From positions 1-35,096 of the forward strand of contig JAJQGP010000100.1 in NCBI GenBank assembly GCA_021200475.1: a stretch of DNA of 35,096 bases, given 5' to 3'. The stretch is from Lachnospiraceae bacterium. Lineage in GTDB: Bacteria; Bacillota; Clostridia; Lachnospirales; Lachnospiraceae. Within the stretch, counting starts at the first letter, position 1, and every line of letters begins with the position of its first letter. Under the pieces are notes generated by a model, which was not told the origin of the DNA, did not search any database, and saw nothing but the letters and a program-made list of their open reading frames with translations. A program made the translations under genes and the position numbers. Positions 26,056 to 32,619 of this stretch are shown here, piece after piece.

Positions 26056-26598
26056 TCACAGCTCCCCGTTTAATACCTGCTCCCGCAGCTTCATCCACAG
26101 CCTGCCCATATGATTCTCGCCATCGCGGTCCGGTCCCCAGCCCCAGAAGGTGTCCTTTGGAGAATCCTCGACGATCCGGTTATGCTGCGTCTTTATCAGC
26201 ATTTCTCTGACATACGGATGCTGCTTTACTTTTTCACGCAAAAGTTCTTCCATCACCTCCAGTTTTTCCGTCTCCCAGTCCGGTCTTTTTCTGTCCTTAT
26301 TCGCCACAGAAATCTGCTTCGCTTCGTAAGGCGACCCGGCGTGCCGAATCTGCTCTGCCACATCATCAGCCACCTCCAGAAAGGTGCTCGCCTGGTAGGC
26401 TTCCTCTACAGTGGCGTATACCCAACCCTTGTATTCGATTTTAAACGCACTGTAATTATCCAGACAGTAAAATTCTCTGGGGAAGAAGCCAATCGCCTTA
26501 TTTACTCCCGCTGCCAGCCATGGATCCCGGTAGTCCTCTGGTTTCAGGTTTACACTGGACTCGCATTCCGGAGTCTTTGTATTTTTTTCATCACACAT
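26056..26598 (-). CDS. NADAR family protein (YbiA-like N-glycosidase)
   Basis: 180 residues of the NADAR superfamily. Family signatures are FYCLDNYSAFKIEYKGW followed by YATVEEAYQASTF, and at the C-terminus FWGWGPDRDGENHMGRL with WMKLREQ. Members cleave N-glycosidic bonds in ADP-ribose-related or riboflavin-pathway compounds; some remove ADP-ribose from guanine in DNA and act as antitoxins to DarT-type toxins. No DarT-like gene is seen nearby, so its role here is open. It has its own promoter at 26669-26697, and GAGAGGG lies before the ATG. Confidence 0.85.
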   Translation of the reverse strand: MCDEKNTKTPECESSVNLKPEDYRDPWLAAGVNKAIGFFPREFYCLDNYSAFKIEYKGWVYATVEEAYQASTFLEVADDVAEQIRHAGSPYEAKQISVANKDRKRPDWETEKLEVMEELLREKVKQHPYVREMLIKTQHNRIVEDSPKDTFWGWGPDRDGENHMGRLWMKLREQVLNGEL

Positions 26599-26668
26599 CT
26601 TTTATCCCTCTCTTTAAAAATAATACTGGCCTGCTGCTGCAAGGAACTTCAGACAAACCTTTTCATAC

Positions 26669-26697
26669 AATATATCCTTCATTGTCCGATTATGCAA
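26669..26697 (-). promoter_or_regulatory. Promoter of the NADAR gene
   Basis: TTGCAT (26692-26697), 17 nt, TATATT (26669-26674) on the minus strand, about 70 nt before the start codon. Confidence 0.6.
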
Positions 26698-26803
26698 ACA
26701 TTTTTTGGTTTTGTCCGTTTTTTCGTATCAATAAAAACAAGTTAATAATAATCCCTTACTGAAAAACCTGTGGCAGAAATCTCAAGGCATTGAGACTGTG
26801 TGC

Positions 26804-26833
26804 AAAACTCCCCCGCAAGTGCGGGGGAGTTTT
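26804..26833. terminator. Terminator of the hydrolase/DUF362 operon
   Basis: A perfect 13-bp stem, AAAACTCCCCCGC with GCGGGGGAGTTTT, and a 4-nt loop, 35 bp past the DUF362 stop. The A/T ends make it bidirectional. Confidence 0.9.
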
Positions 26834-26868
26834 ATTATTCCAAAATTAATACTGGACTTCATTCTTCC

Positions 26869-27810
26869 TTATATAAATGGTTTTACATCCTTCACGGCAT
26901 CTTCCACGGAGATTTCCATATCCATATGGTCGATATCTGCCAGAATATACTGGTCATTGCCCATACCCAGCTCTTTCATGTAGGTCAGCTGACGTAGTCC
27001 ATGGCGTGATTCGATGCGTTCCACCAGGTCGTGATGGTCCTCTTCCTTCAGAGCGTAGACCATATCAATGGACGCCTGATCGGCCGCCAGAATGTCTGTC
27101 GAGGCCAGGATACCGATATTTGGCGTCACGACCGGCATAGCCGCTGTTCCCTCACAATCACAGGAAACCGACATATTCCGCAAAACATTGATATAAGCGA
27201 TATGCGCCCCAAAGTGGTCCACCACAGACTTGGTAGATTCCGTCATACGTTCCATAAATTCTTCCTTGCCAATATCCCACATATCCGAAGAACCCGGTGT
27301 TGTGTGAATCATTGCTTTTCCGATCCGGCCATCCGCGCAGCCAATCCCGATATTCTTATTAGAGCCGCCGAAACCGCCCTTGGTATGACCCTTAAAATGC
27401 GTCAGCACAAGCAGAGAGTCGTAATCCAGAATTCCTCTTCCTACAGACATCTCCTTGAACCATTTGCCGCCTTTTACCGGCAGCATGACCGTTCCATGCT
27501 CATCCATAATATCCACCGGACAGAACGTCCAGCCATTGGTTTGAATGGTTTCTCTGTGCTGTTCAGTCGTATAGCGGTCTCCTTCATAGTAGGTGTTCGT
27601 CTCTACAATCGCAGCTCCCGGAAGCTCCGTTTTGATCAGCTGCTCCACCCAGGGACGGGGAATGATGTTTGGTCCATGTTTTTCTCCGGTATGCAGCTTG
27701 ATTCCCACCTTTCCGCTGATGCCGGAAGCGATTCGCCCATAAATGCGCAGCAGGCCTTCCGCGGAAAGATCACGGGTAAAGTAAACCATCGATTTTTTAT
27801 CAGTCATCAT
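26869..27810 (-). CDS. DUF362 domain-containing protein
   Basis: 313 residues matching DUF362 (PF04015) throughout: VGIKLHTGEKHGPNII, then ETNTYYEGDRYTTEQH, LTHFKGHTKGGFGGSNKNIG with IGCADGRIGKAMIH, and PNIGILASTDILAADQASID. No ferredoxin-like Cys clusters (CxxCxxC) are attached, so this is the short form. The function is unsettled. It is the last gene of a three-gene minus-strand operon, 20 bp after an alpha/beta hydrolase gene, and is followed by a strong terminator. Either of the first two Met codons could start it. Confidence 0.85.
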   Translation of the reverse strand: MMTDKKSMVYFTRDLSAEGLLRIYGRIASGISGKVGIKLHTGEKHGPNIIPRPWVEQLIKTELPGAAIVETNTYYEGDRYTTEQHRETIQTNGWTFCPVDIMDEHGTVMLPVKGGKWFKEMSVGRGILDYDSLLVLTHFKGHTKGGFGGSNKNIGIGCADGRIGKAMIHTTPGSSDMWDIGKEEFMERMTESTKSVVDHFGAHIAYINVLRNMSVSCDCEGTAAMPVVTPNIGILASTDILAADQASIDMVYALKEEDHHDLVERIESRHGLRQLTYMKELGMGNDQYILADIDHMDMEISVEDAVKDVKPFI

Positions 27811-27830
27811 GCGTCTCCTTTCATCTTTGC

Positions 27831-28838
27831 TTATTTCAGATACATCTTGAAAAACGATTCCATTTTGTCGAACGGAATGATGTCCGTCTGGTCATAAAGA
27901 TCCGTATGAACGGCTCCCGGAATAATCAGAAGCTCCTTATTGTCGCCGGTCAGCTTCGCAAACGCATCCTTGCTGAAATAGCAGGAATGCGCCTTTTCTC
28001 CATGGATGACAAGGACGGCGCTGCGGATTTCCTGGCTGTACTGCAAAATCGGCATATTCAGGAACGACTGGCAGCCGGTCACATTCCACCCGCCATTGGA
28101 ATTCAGGCTGCGGGGATGATAGCCGCGCTCCGTCTTGTAATAATCATAATAATCCTTCACAAAGAATGGCGCGTCCTCCGGAAGCGGGTCAACCACGCCG
28201 CCGCCCAGGGCATAGCTGCCGTTTTTGTAATCGACAATGCGCTGCGCGCAGAGAGCCCTGCGCTTCTCATAGCGGGCCTCCTCGCTATCTTCACTGTCAA
28301 AATATCCGTTCGCATTCACACGGGTCATGTCGTACATCGTAGAAGCGACCGTAGCCTTGACGCGGGTATCCAGCGCCGCTGCATTCAATGCCATGCCGCC
28401 CCAGCCGCAGATACCAATGATACCGATCCGCTCCGGATCTACATTATCCTGTACGGAAAGAAAGTCCACCGCTGCCATGAAGTCCTCCGTGTTGATGTCC
28501 GGGGACGCCATGTAACGGGGCTGACCGCCGCTCTCACCGGTGTAGGACGGGTCAAAGGCGATCGTCAGAAAGCCCCGTTCCGCCATCGTCTGCGCGTACA
28601 GTCCGGCTGCCTGCTCTTTGACTGCACCGAAGGGGCCGCAGACCGCGATAGCCGGGAGCCGTCCGGATCCGGCAGCCTCGCCGCCGCGAGAGGACTCCTC
28701 CACATCCTTTGGCTCGTAGAGATCCGCCGCCAGAGTGATACCGTAGCGGTTGTGGAAGGTTACCTTCCTGTGATTTACCCTGTCGCTCTTTGGGAAAGTC
28801 TTATCCCATTCCATTGTCAGATTTAATTTTTCTTCCAT
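27831..28838 (-). CDS. Alpha/beta hydrolase, dienelactone-hydrolase-like with Cys at the nucleophile position
   Basis: 335 residues. The N-terminus has KVTFHNRYGITLAADLYEP. The core has FDPSYTGESGGQPRY and the nucleophile elbow IGIIGICGWGGMALNAA, where Cys replaces the usual Ser, as in dienelactone hydrolases. LVIHGEKAHSCYF and IIPGAVHTDLYD supply the likely acid and His. The substrate is unknown. It lies between a small helical protein and DUF362 on the same strand, apparently one operon. A LysR regulator upstream is the probable controller, given the duplicated regulatory sequence. Confidence 0.85.
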   Translation of the reverse strand: MEEKLNLTMEWDKTFPKSDRVNHRKVTFHNRYGITLAADLYEPKDVEESSRGGEAAGSGRLPAIAVCGPFGAVKEQAAGLYAQTMAERGFLTIAFDPSYTGESGGQPRYMASPDINTEDFMAAVDFLSVQDNVDPERIGIIGICGWGGMALNAAALDTRVKATVASTMYDMTRVNANGYFDSEDSEEARYEKRRALCAQRIVDYKNGSYALGGGVVDPLPEDAPFFVKDYYDYYKTERGYHPRSLNSNGGWNVTGCQSFLNMPILQYSQEIRSAVLVIHGEKAHSCYFSKDAFAKLTGDNKELLIIPGAVHTDLYDQTDIIPFDKMESFFKMYLK

Positions 28839-28923
28839 AATAATAATTGCCTCACTTTCTCAATCGTCCGAATTCGTTTTGCCGGTACACCGCCTGCTAC
28901 CGTATATGGCGGAATATCTTTGG

Positions 28924-29166
28924 TCACGACTTCTTTGCCCCCTTTTTATCCAGCCAGTTCACAAGGTAGTCCAGGCAGTCCAGCTTTTTCTGTTCCGTAT
29001 GGATCTGATCCAGTAAATTTCTCCGGCTGTTTTGCAATGTAAGCCGTAATTCCCGTTCTCGTCCTTCTTTTTGCAGCAGGACACAGCGAGCGATCATTTC
29101 CTCTCCAAAACCGATGTCCACGAGATTCTGGTAGAAACGTTGGGTTTCGTTGTTTGCTTCCGGCAT
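28924..29166 (-). CDS. Small helical protein, unknown function
   Basis: 80 residues, charged and mostly helical: FYQNLVDIGFGEEMIARC, RERELRLTLQNSRRNLLDQI and KKLDCLDYLVNWLDKKG. It has an excellent ribosome site (GGAGGTGA, 8 nt before the ATG) and its own promoter, so I take it as real. The pattern of a helical hairpin with LDCLDYL recalls the C-terminal part of MerR-type regulators without the DNA-binding domain; this is only a resemblance. It is the first gene of the hydrolase/DUF362 operon, with 85 bp to the next gene. Confidence 0.7.
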   Translation of the reverse strand: MPEANNETQRFYQNLVDIGFGEEMIARCVLLQKEGRERELRLTLQNSRRNLLDQIHTEQKKLDCLDYLVNWLDKKGAKKS

Positions 29167-29191
29167 GACTGCTCACCTCCCCGTTGCCTTG

Positions 29192-29220
29192 ATTTTATAA
29201 TGTGGGCGTCAGAATATCAA
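29192..29220 (-). promoter_or_regulatory. Promoter of the small protein/hydrolase/DUF362 operon
   Basis: TTGATA (29215-29220), 17 nt, TAAAAT (29192-29197) on the minus strand, overlapping copy A of the 76-bp repeat that carries LysR-type sites. Confidence 0.65.
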
Positions 29221-29285
29221 ATACTTTGTTTCTATTTCTGGTTATTCTTGAAATGAATAACTGCTTATGCTATACTATTATCAGA
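29210..29285. repeat. 76-bp direct repeat, copy A (regulatory region)
   Basis: Matches 30918-30993 at 66 of 76 positions without gaps. It holds a plus-strand promoter, TTGAAA (29248-29253), 17 nt, TATACT (29271-29276), and the dyad GTTATTC/GAATAAC around the -35, a LysR-type site. No gene follows this promoter on the plus strand here. Confidence 0.88.
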
Positions 29286-29335
29286 TTGCAGAAAATAAAG
29301 AGGGAAAATCTTACGCATCCCCCGGAGGGTTTTTG

Positions 29336-29370
29336 TCCAATAGGGAAGTTCGGAGAACTTTCCTATTGGA
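29336..29370. other. 16-bp hairpin in the gap before the ATPase 3' end
   Basis: The arms 29336-29351 and 29355-29370 pair over 16 positions with one G-U and a 3-nt loop. No T run follows on either strand, so it is not a classic terminator. The rest of 29286-29444 shows no gene. Confidence 0.6.
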
Positions 29371-29444
29371 TAAAAAAGTTCCGCCTATGAGCAGAACTTT
29401 CATAAGAGTCTCCAGAACCTGCCGTGGCGAACGAAAAGTAAAGA

Positions 29445-30776
29445 CTACAGGAACGGTGTCATATAGAAAGGCAGGCAAAAAATATCCTGTTCTTTCCGGA
29501 TATCCTTCGTGTAAATCAGATAGCGGTTGCGGATTCTGGAGGAAAACTTCGTCTGAAAAGCATCCAGAGAAGCGTGCGTCTGGTAACCGGATGATTTCAC
29601 TTCCATTGGGCAGATTTTTCCCTTTCTGGAAATCAGGAAGTCCACCTCATAGTTCTGCCTGGATGTTTCCTTTGGAAATGTATAATAATACAGCTCATTT
29701 CCGGCTGCCTTCAGCATCTGCGCAACAATATTTTCATAAAGATACTCCAAATCTGCACTCAGGTGATCATTAAGAAGCTTTTCATAAATTTCATTTTCAG
29801 TATAATCACTGTCCTTGAATGACAGAGTCACAAATAATCCCGTGTCAGCCAGAAAAAGCTTATACCGCCGCGGGTCTTTATGAAGAGCCATACCCGCATT
29901 TGGATTATCCGCGTGATAAGCAATATTCACTGTCAGGGAATCCTGCATATCCGCTATAATCTCCCGAACCCGTTCTTCTTTCTCACCGGCAATCACACTG
30001 GACACCTGATAACGCGAAGCGTTTTTGTGAAGCTCGGCAGGGATCGCATCAAACAGCATCCCCGCACGGCCTGACGGGTCTATTTTTCTGAAATCATCCT
30101 CATACAGCTCCAGAATACTTCTCTTCATCTGGTCGACGATACTCATGTTGTTGGTTGAAAGATAGGTGTCTACCGCCTGCGGCATCCCTCCTACCAGCAT
30201 ATAAAGGCGGAAGTCCCGCATCAGGCGCCTGTTCATGGCGTCGCCAAGAGGTCTCATCTTCTCATAAGCCTCGCGCAGCAGCGGAATCGTTGTCTGATCT
30301 CCCAGAGCCCATCGAAATTCCTCATAATCCAGCGGATACAGGGTCAGCCTGGTCTCTTCACTCGGGATTACTATATTTTTAATATTCTTTTTGATGGAAA
30401 GCAAAGAGCCTGTTTCAATATAATCATACCTTCCATCTTTCACCAGATGCTTGATTGCCTGTCTGGCCAGGGGCTGCATCTGCACCTCATCAAAAATAAT
30501 CACTGATTTCCGCGCTGTCAGGTTCACCCGGTAAATCATTTGCAGGCGCAAAAACAAATAATTCAAATCAGATAAATCACTGAACAGATCATTTACCTCC
30601 TGCGACGCAACAGAAAAATCAATCAAGATATAGCTTTCGTATTCCTTCCTGGCAAATTCCTCCACCAGAGTCGATTTTCCCACCCGCCGTGCTCCTTTAA
30701 TCAGCAGAGCCGTCTTTCCATCAAATCCACTTTTCCAGTCGAGCATTTTATCGTACAATTTTCTTTTAAATATCAT
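29445..30776 (-). CDS. AAA_14/DUF4143 family ATPase
   Basis: 443 residues from ATG 30776 (MIFKRKLYDKMLDWK), with AAGGGG 5 nt upstream. Walker A is LIKGARRVGKSTLVEEFA and Walker B is KSVIIFDEVQMQPLARQ. YMLVGGMPQAVDTY lies mid-protein, and RYKLFLADTGLFVTLSF is in the DUF4143 region. The C-terminal NYEVDFLISRKGKICPMEVK forms a PD-(D/E)XK-like core. It is only distantly similar to the ATPase at 12473-13744. Upstream, a repeat array overlaps its promoter and its own ribosome site. The gene plus array is flanked by 76-bp direct repeats, suggesting it was inserted between the hydrolase operon and lysR. Confidence 0.88.
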   Translation of the reverse strand: MIFKRKLYDKMLDWKSGFDGKTALLIKGARRVGKSTLVEEFARKEYESYILIDFSVASQEVNDLFSDLSDLNYLFLRLQMIYRVNLTARKSVIIFDEVQMQPLARQAIKHLVKDGRYDYIETGSLLSIKKNIKNIVIPSEETRLTLYPLDYEEFRWALGDQTTIPLLREAYEKMRPLGDAMNRRLMRDFRLYMLVGGMPQAVDTYLSTNNMSIVDQMKRSILELYEDDFRKIDPSGRAGMLFDAIPAELHKNASRYQVSSVIAGEKEERVREIIADMQDSLTVNIAYHADNPNAGMALHKDPRRYKLFLADTGLFVTLSFKDSDYTENEIYEKLLNDHLSADLEYLYENIVAQMLKAAGNELYYYTFPKETSRQNYEVDFLISRKGKICPMEVKSSGYQTHASLDAFQTKFSSRIRNRYLIYTKDIRKEQDIFCLPFYMTPFL

Positions 30777-30901
30777 GAAAATCCCCTTCTTCACATACTT
30801 CCGAAGCTATTTTGCCGAAAATCCCTCTTTTCAAAATAACTATTATGCCGAAAATCCCTCTTTTTATATGCCATTATATGCCGAAAATCCCTCTTTTTCA
30901 A
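30777..30901. repeat. 33-nt-period array overlapping the ATPase promoter and ribosome site
   Basis: ATGCCGAAAATCCCTCTTT units have their GAAAATCCC core at 30817, 30850 and 30883 (33 nt apart), and a diverged copy at 30777 forms the ribosome site of the ATPase gene. On the minus strand TTGAAA (30896-30901) and TATAAT (30873-30878) make a promoter whose 17-nt spacer is the outermost repeat unit. The other units are in the transcribed leader. Confidence 0.88.
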
Positions 30902-30917
30902 GTATAAATATACTCTC

Positions 30918-30993
30918 CAGAACATCAGATTCTTTATTTCTATTTCTGGTTATTCTTGAAAAGAATATCTGCTTGCGCTATATTATTTTCAGA
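30918..30993 (+). promoter_or_regulatory. 76-bp direct repeat, copy B, containing the lysR promoter
   Basis: The plus-strand promoter is TTGAAA (30956-30961), 17 nt, TATATT (30979-30984), ahead of lysR. The dyad ATTCTT/AAGAAT overlaps the -35, as expected for autoregulation by a LysR protein. The minus-strand promoter seen in copy A has lost its -35 and -10 here. Confidence 0.82.
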
Positions 30994-31060
30994 AAGCATT
31001 TATATTTTCTGGTGCAGGAAACTCACAAAAAGCAGGGAATGAACGAACAGAGGGAACACA

Positions 31061-31960
31061 ATGGAATTGAGAGTTTTACGGTATTTTATCGAAGTCGCCC
31101 GGGAGGGCAGTATCACGGGCGCAGCCAGAACGCTGCACATTTCCCAGCCAACTTTATCCAGGCAGCTCAAAGAGCTGGAAGCTGAGCTTGGATGTAAGCT
31201 GTTTGTGCGGGGTAACTACAACGTACATCTGACGGAGGAAGGAATTTTATTGCGTAAACGAGCGGAAGACATTCTGGATATGACAGATAAGACCATAGAG
31301 GAATTTCAATCCTTAAATGACGTAACCGGCGGAGATGTGCGCATCGGCTGTGCCGAATCCTGGCTGATCCACCATCTGGCCGAGGCCATCCAGGAGTTCC
31401 GTCAGCTATACCCGGGGCTGCGTTTCCACATCACCAGCGGTGATACCCGTGTAGTAGTGAATGATCTGGAACAGGGACTCTCCGATTTTGCAGTCATTGT
31501 GGAGCCGCCCGATCTTTCAAAATATAATTACCTCTCCCTCCCGGGCGGCGACATCTGGGGGCTTTTGATGCGAACAGACAATCCCCTGGCGCAGAAAACA
31601 GCAATCTGTCCGGAGGATTTACAGGGAGTCCCACTTATCACCTCGCCGCAGTCGATCCGTGCAGATCTTCCCAGATGGTGCGGTGAGGCTGTCGATCAGC
31701 TGAATATCATCGGAACCATTAACCTCTTTTATAACGGCTCTGTTTTTGTCCGGGAGGGACTTGGGTGTCTGCTGGTTTTTGACCGCCTGGCTGACGTCAG
31801 CCCGGAGAGCGGACTGTGTTTCCGGCCTCTTTATCCAAAACTGGAAACAAAAATGTATATCATCTGGAAAAAATATCAGGTCTTTACGCCGATTGCGGAG
31901 AAACTGGCAGATTTGCTGAAAGAGCGGTTTGGCGAAGATCAGGGACTACATGACAGATAA
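31061..31960 (+). CDS. LysR-type transcriptional regulator
   Basis: 299 residues. The N-terminal winged helix-turn-helix reads MELRVLRYFIEVAREGSITG then AARTLHISQPTLSRQLKELE. It is followed by the periplasmic-binding-protein-like effector domain (VRIGCAESWLIHHL, FAVIVEPPDLS, LGCLLVFDRLAD). The effector is unknown. It probably controls the hydrolase/DUF362 operon: a copy of its own promoter-operator region sits at that operon's start. AGAGGGA lies before ATG 31061. Confidence 0.92.
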   Translation: MELRVLRYFIEVAREGSITGAARTLHISQPTLSRQLKELEAELGCKLFVRGNYNVHLTEEGILLRKRAEDILDMTDKTIEEFQSLNDVTGGDVRIGCAESWLIHHLAEAIQEFRQLYPGLRFHITSGDTRVVVNDLEQGLSDFAVIVEPPDLSKYNYLSLPGGDIWGLLMRTDNPLAQKTAICPEDLQGVPLITSPQSIRADLPRWCGEAVDQLNIIGTINLFYNGSVFVREGLGCLLVFDRLADVSPESGLCFRPLYPKLETKMYIIWKKYQVFTPIAEKLADLLKERFGEDQGLHDR

Positions 31961-32038
31961 ATTATGAAGATACATGACCGATTGAAAGGCTCATGGAAAT
32001 ACATTTCGCCTGCTTTGTTCACAATTTTCCAAACAGCG

Positions 32039-32070
32039 TGGGACGTTTTTGCAGCTTTGTCCGTCTAATA
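32039..32070 (+). promoter_or_regulatory. Likely ECF-type autoregulated promoter
   Basis: TGGGACGTTTTT near 32039-32050 and CGTCTAATA at 32062-32070 resemble the -35 and -10 of ECF sigma promoters, directly ahead of the sigma gene, which suggests self-activation. Confidence 0.6.
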
Positions 32071-32091
32071 TATGAAAGGGGGAAGAAGAGC

Positions 32092-32598
32092 ATGGAAGAA
32101 TTAGCTGAACTGGCTGAAAGAGCCGCCGGACATGACGCCGATACATTTACAGCACTGATGCAGTCGCAGATGCAGAATATGTATAAGACGGCACGCGCGA
32201 TTCTGTCAAATGAGTCAGACATCGCCGATGCGATTTCCGAGACGATTCTCACCTGCTGGGAAAAACTGGAGCAACTGAAGGATCCGGCCTGGTTTCGGAC
32301 ATGGATGACGCGGATTCTGGTCAACAAATGCAATGATCTCATCCGACAGGGGAAGCATCTGTCTATGCCGGGAGATGTGCCGGAGATATCCGCGACAGAT
32401 GCCGGCTTCACTAATGCCGAGTGGAATGAAGCGCTGAATATGCTGGATGAAAAATACCGGCTGGTGCTGATGCTGTATTATGTGGAGGGCTATAAGACCA
32501 GTGAAATCAGTGCGATTCTGGAAATAACCGAAAGTACCGTTCGCACACAGCTGGCAAGAGGACGTGAAAAGCTGGCACAGGCTGTTACAGGGAAATAG
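32092..32598 (+). CDS. ECF-type RNA polymerase sigma factor
   Basis: 168 residues. Region 2 is FTALMQSQMQNMYKTARAIL with SDIADAISETILTCWEKL and FRTWMTRILVNKCNDLIRQ. Region 4 is LDEKYRLVLMLYYVEGYKTS, then EISAILEITESTVRTQLARG. The start at ATG 32092 follows AAAGGGGG at good spacing; a longer upstream frame is spurious because the promoter lies in it. It is paired with the anti-sigma gene 21 bp downstream, so it probably responds to an envelope signal. Confidence 0.92.
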   Translation: MEELAELAERAAGHDADTFTALMQSQMQNMYKTARAILSNESDIADAISETILTCWEKLEQLKDPAWFRTWMTRILVNKCNDLIRQGKHLSMPGDVPEISATDAGFTNAEWNEALNMLDEKYRLVLMLYYVEGYKTSEISAILEITESTVRTQLARGREKLAQAVTGK

Positions 32599-32619
32599 TG
32601 GTAAGGAGGCGAGGCGCTT

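Noticed and set aside
27031-28826. Long plus-strand frames opposite the DUF362 and hydrolase genes
   Set aside because: They are antisense shadows of well-conserved minus-strand genes, without ribosome sites.
29248-29445. A plus-strand gene driven by the promoter in copy A
   Set aside because: No plausible start or coding frame follows; the promoter is best explained as a duplicate of the lysR promoter.
30777-31020. Plus-strand frame starting at 30775 with repeated AENPSF
   Set aside because: It is the same kind of array read in frame, with no ribosome site, and it opposes the ATPase promoter.
31993-32091. Longer N-terminus for the ECF sigma factor
   Set aside because: It would cover the likely ECF promoter; the ribosome site supports ATG 32092.
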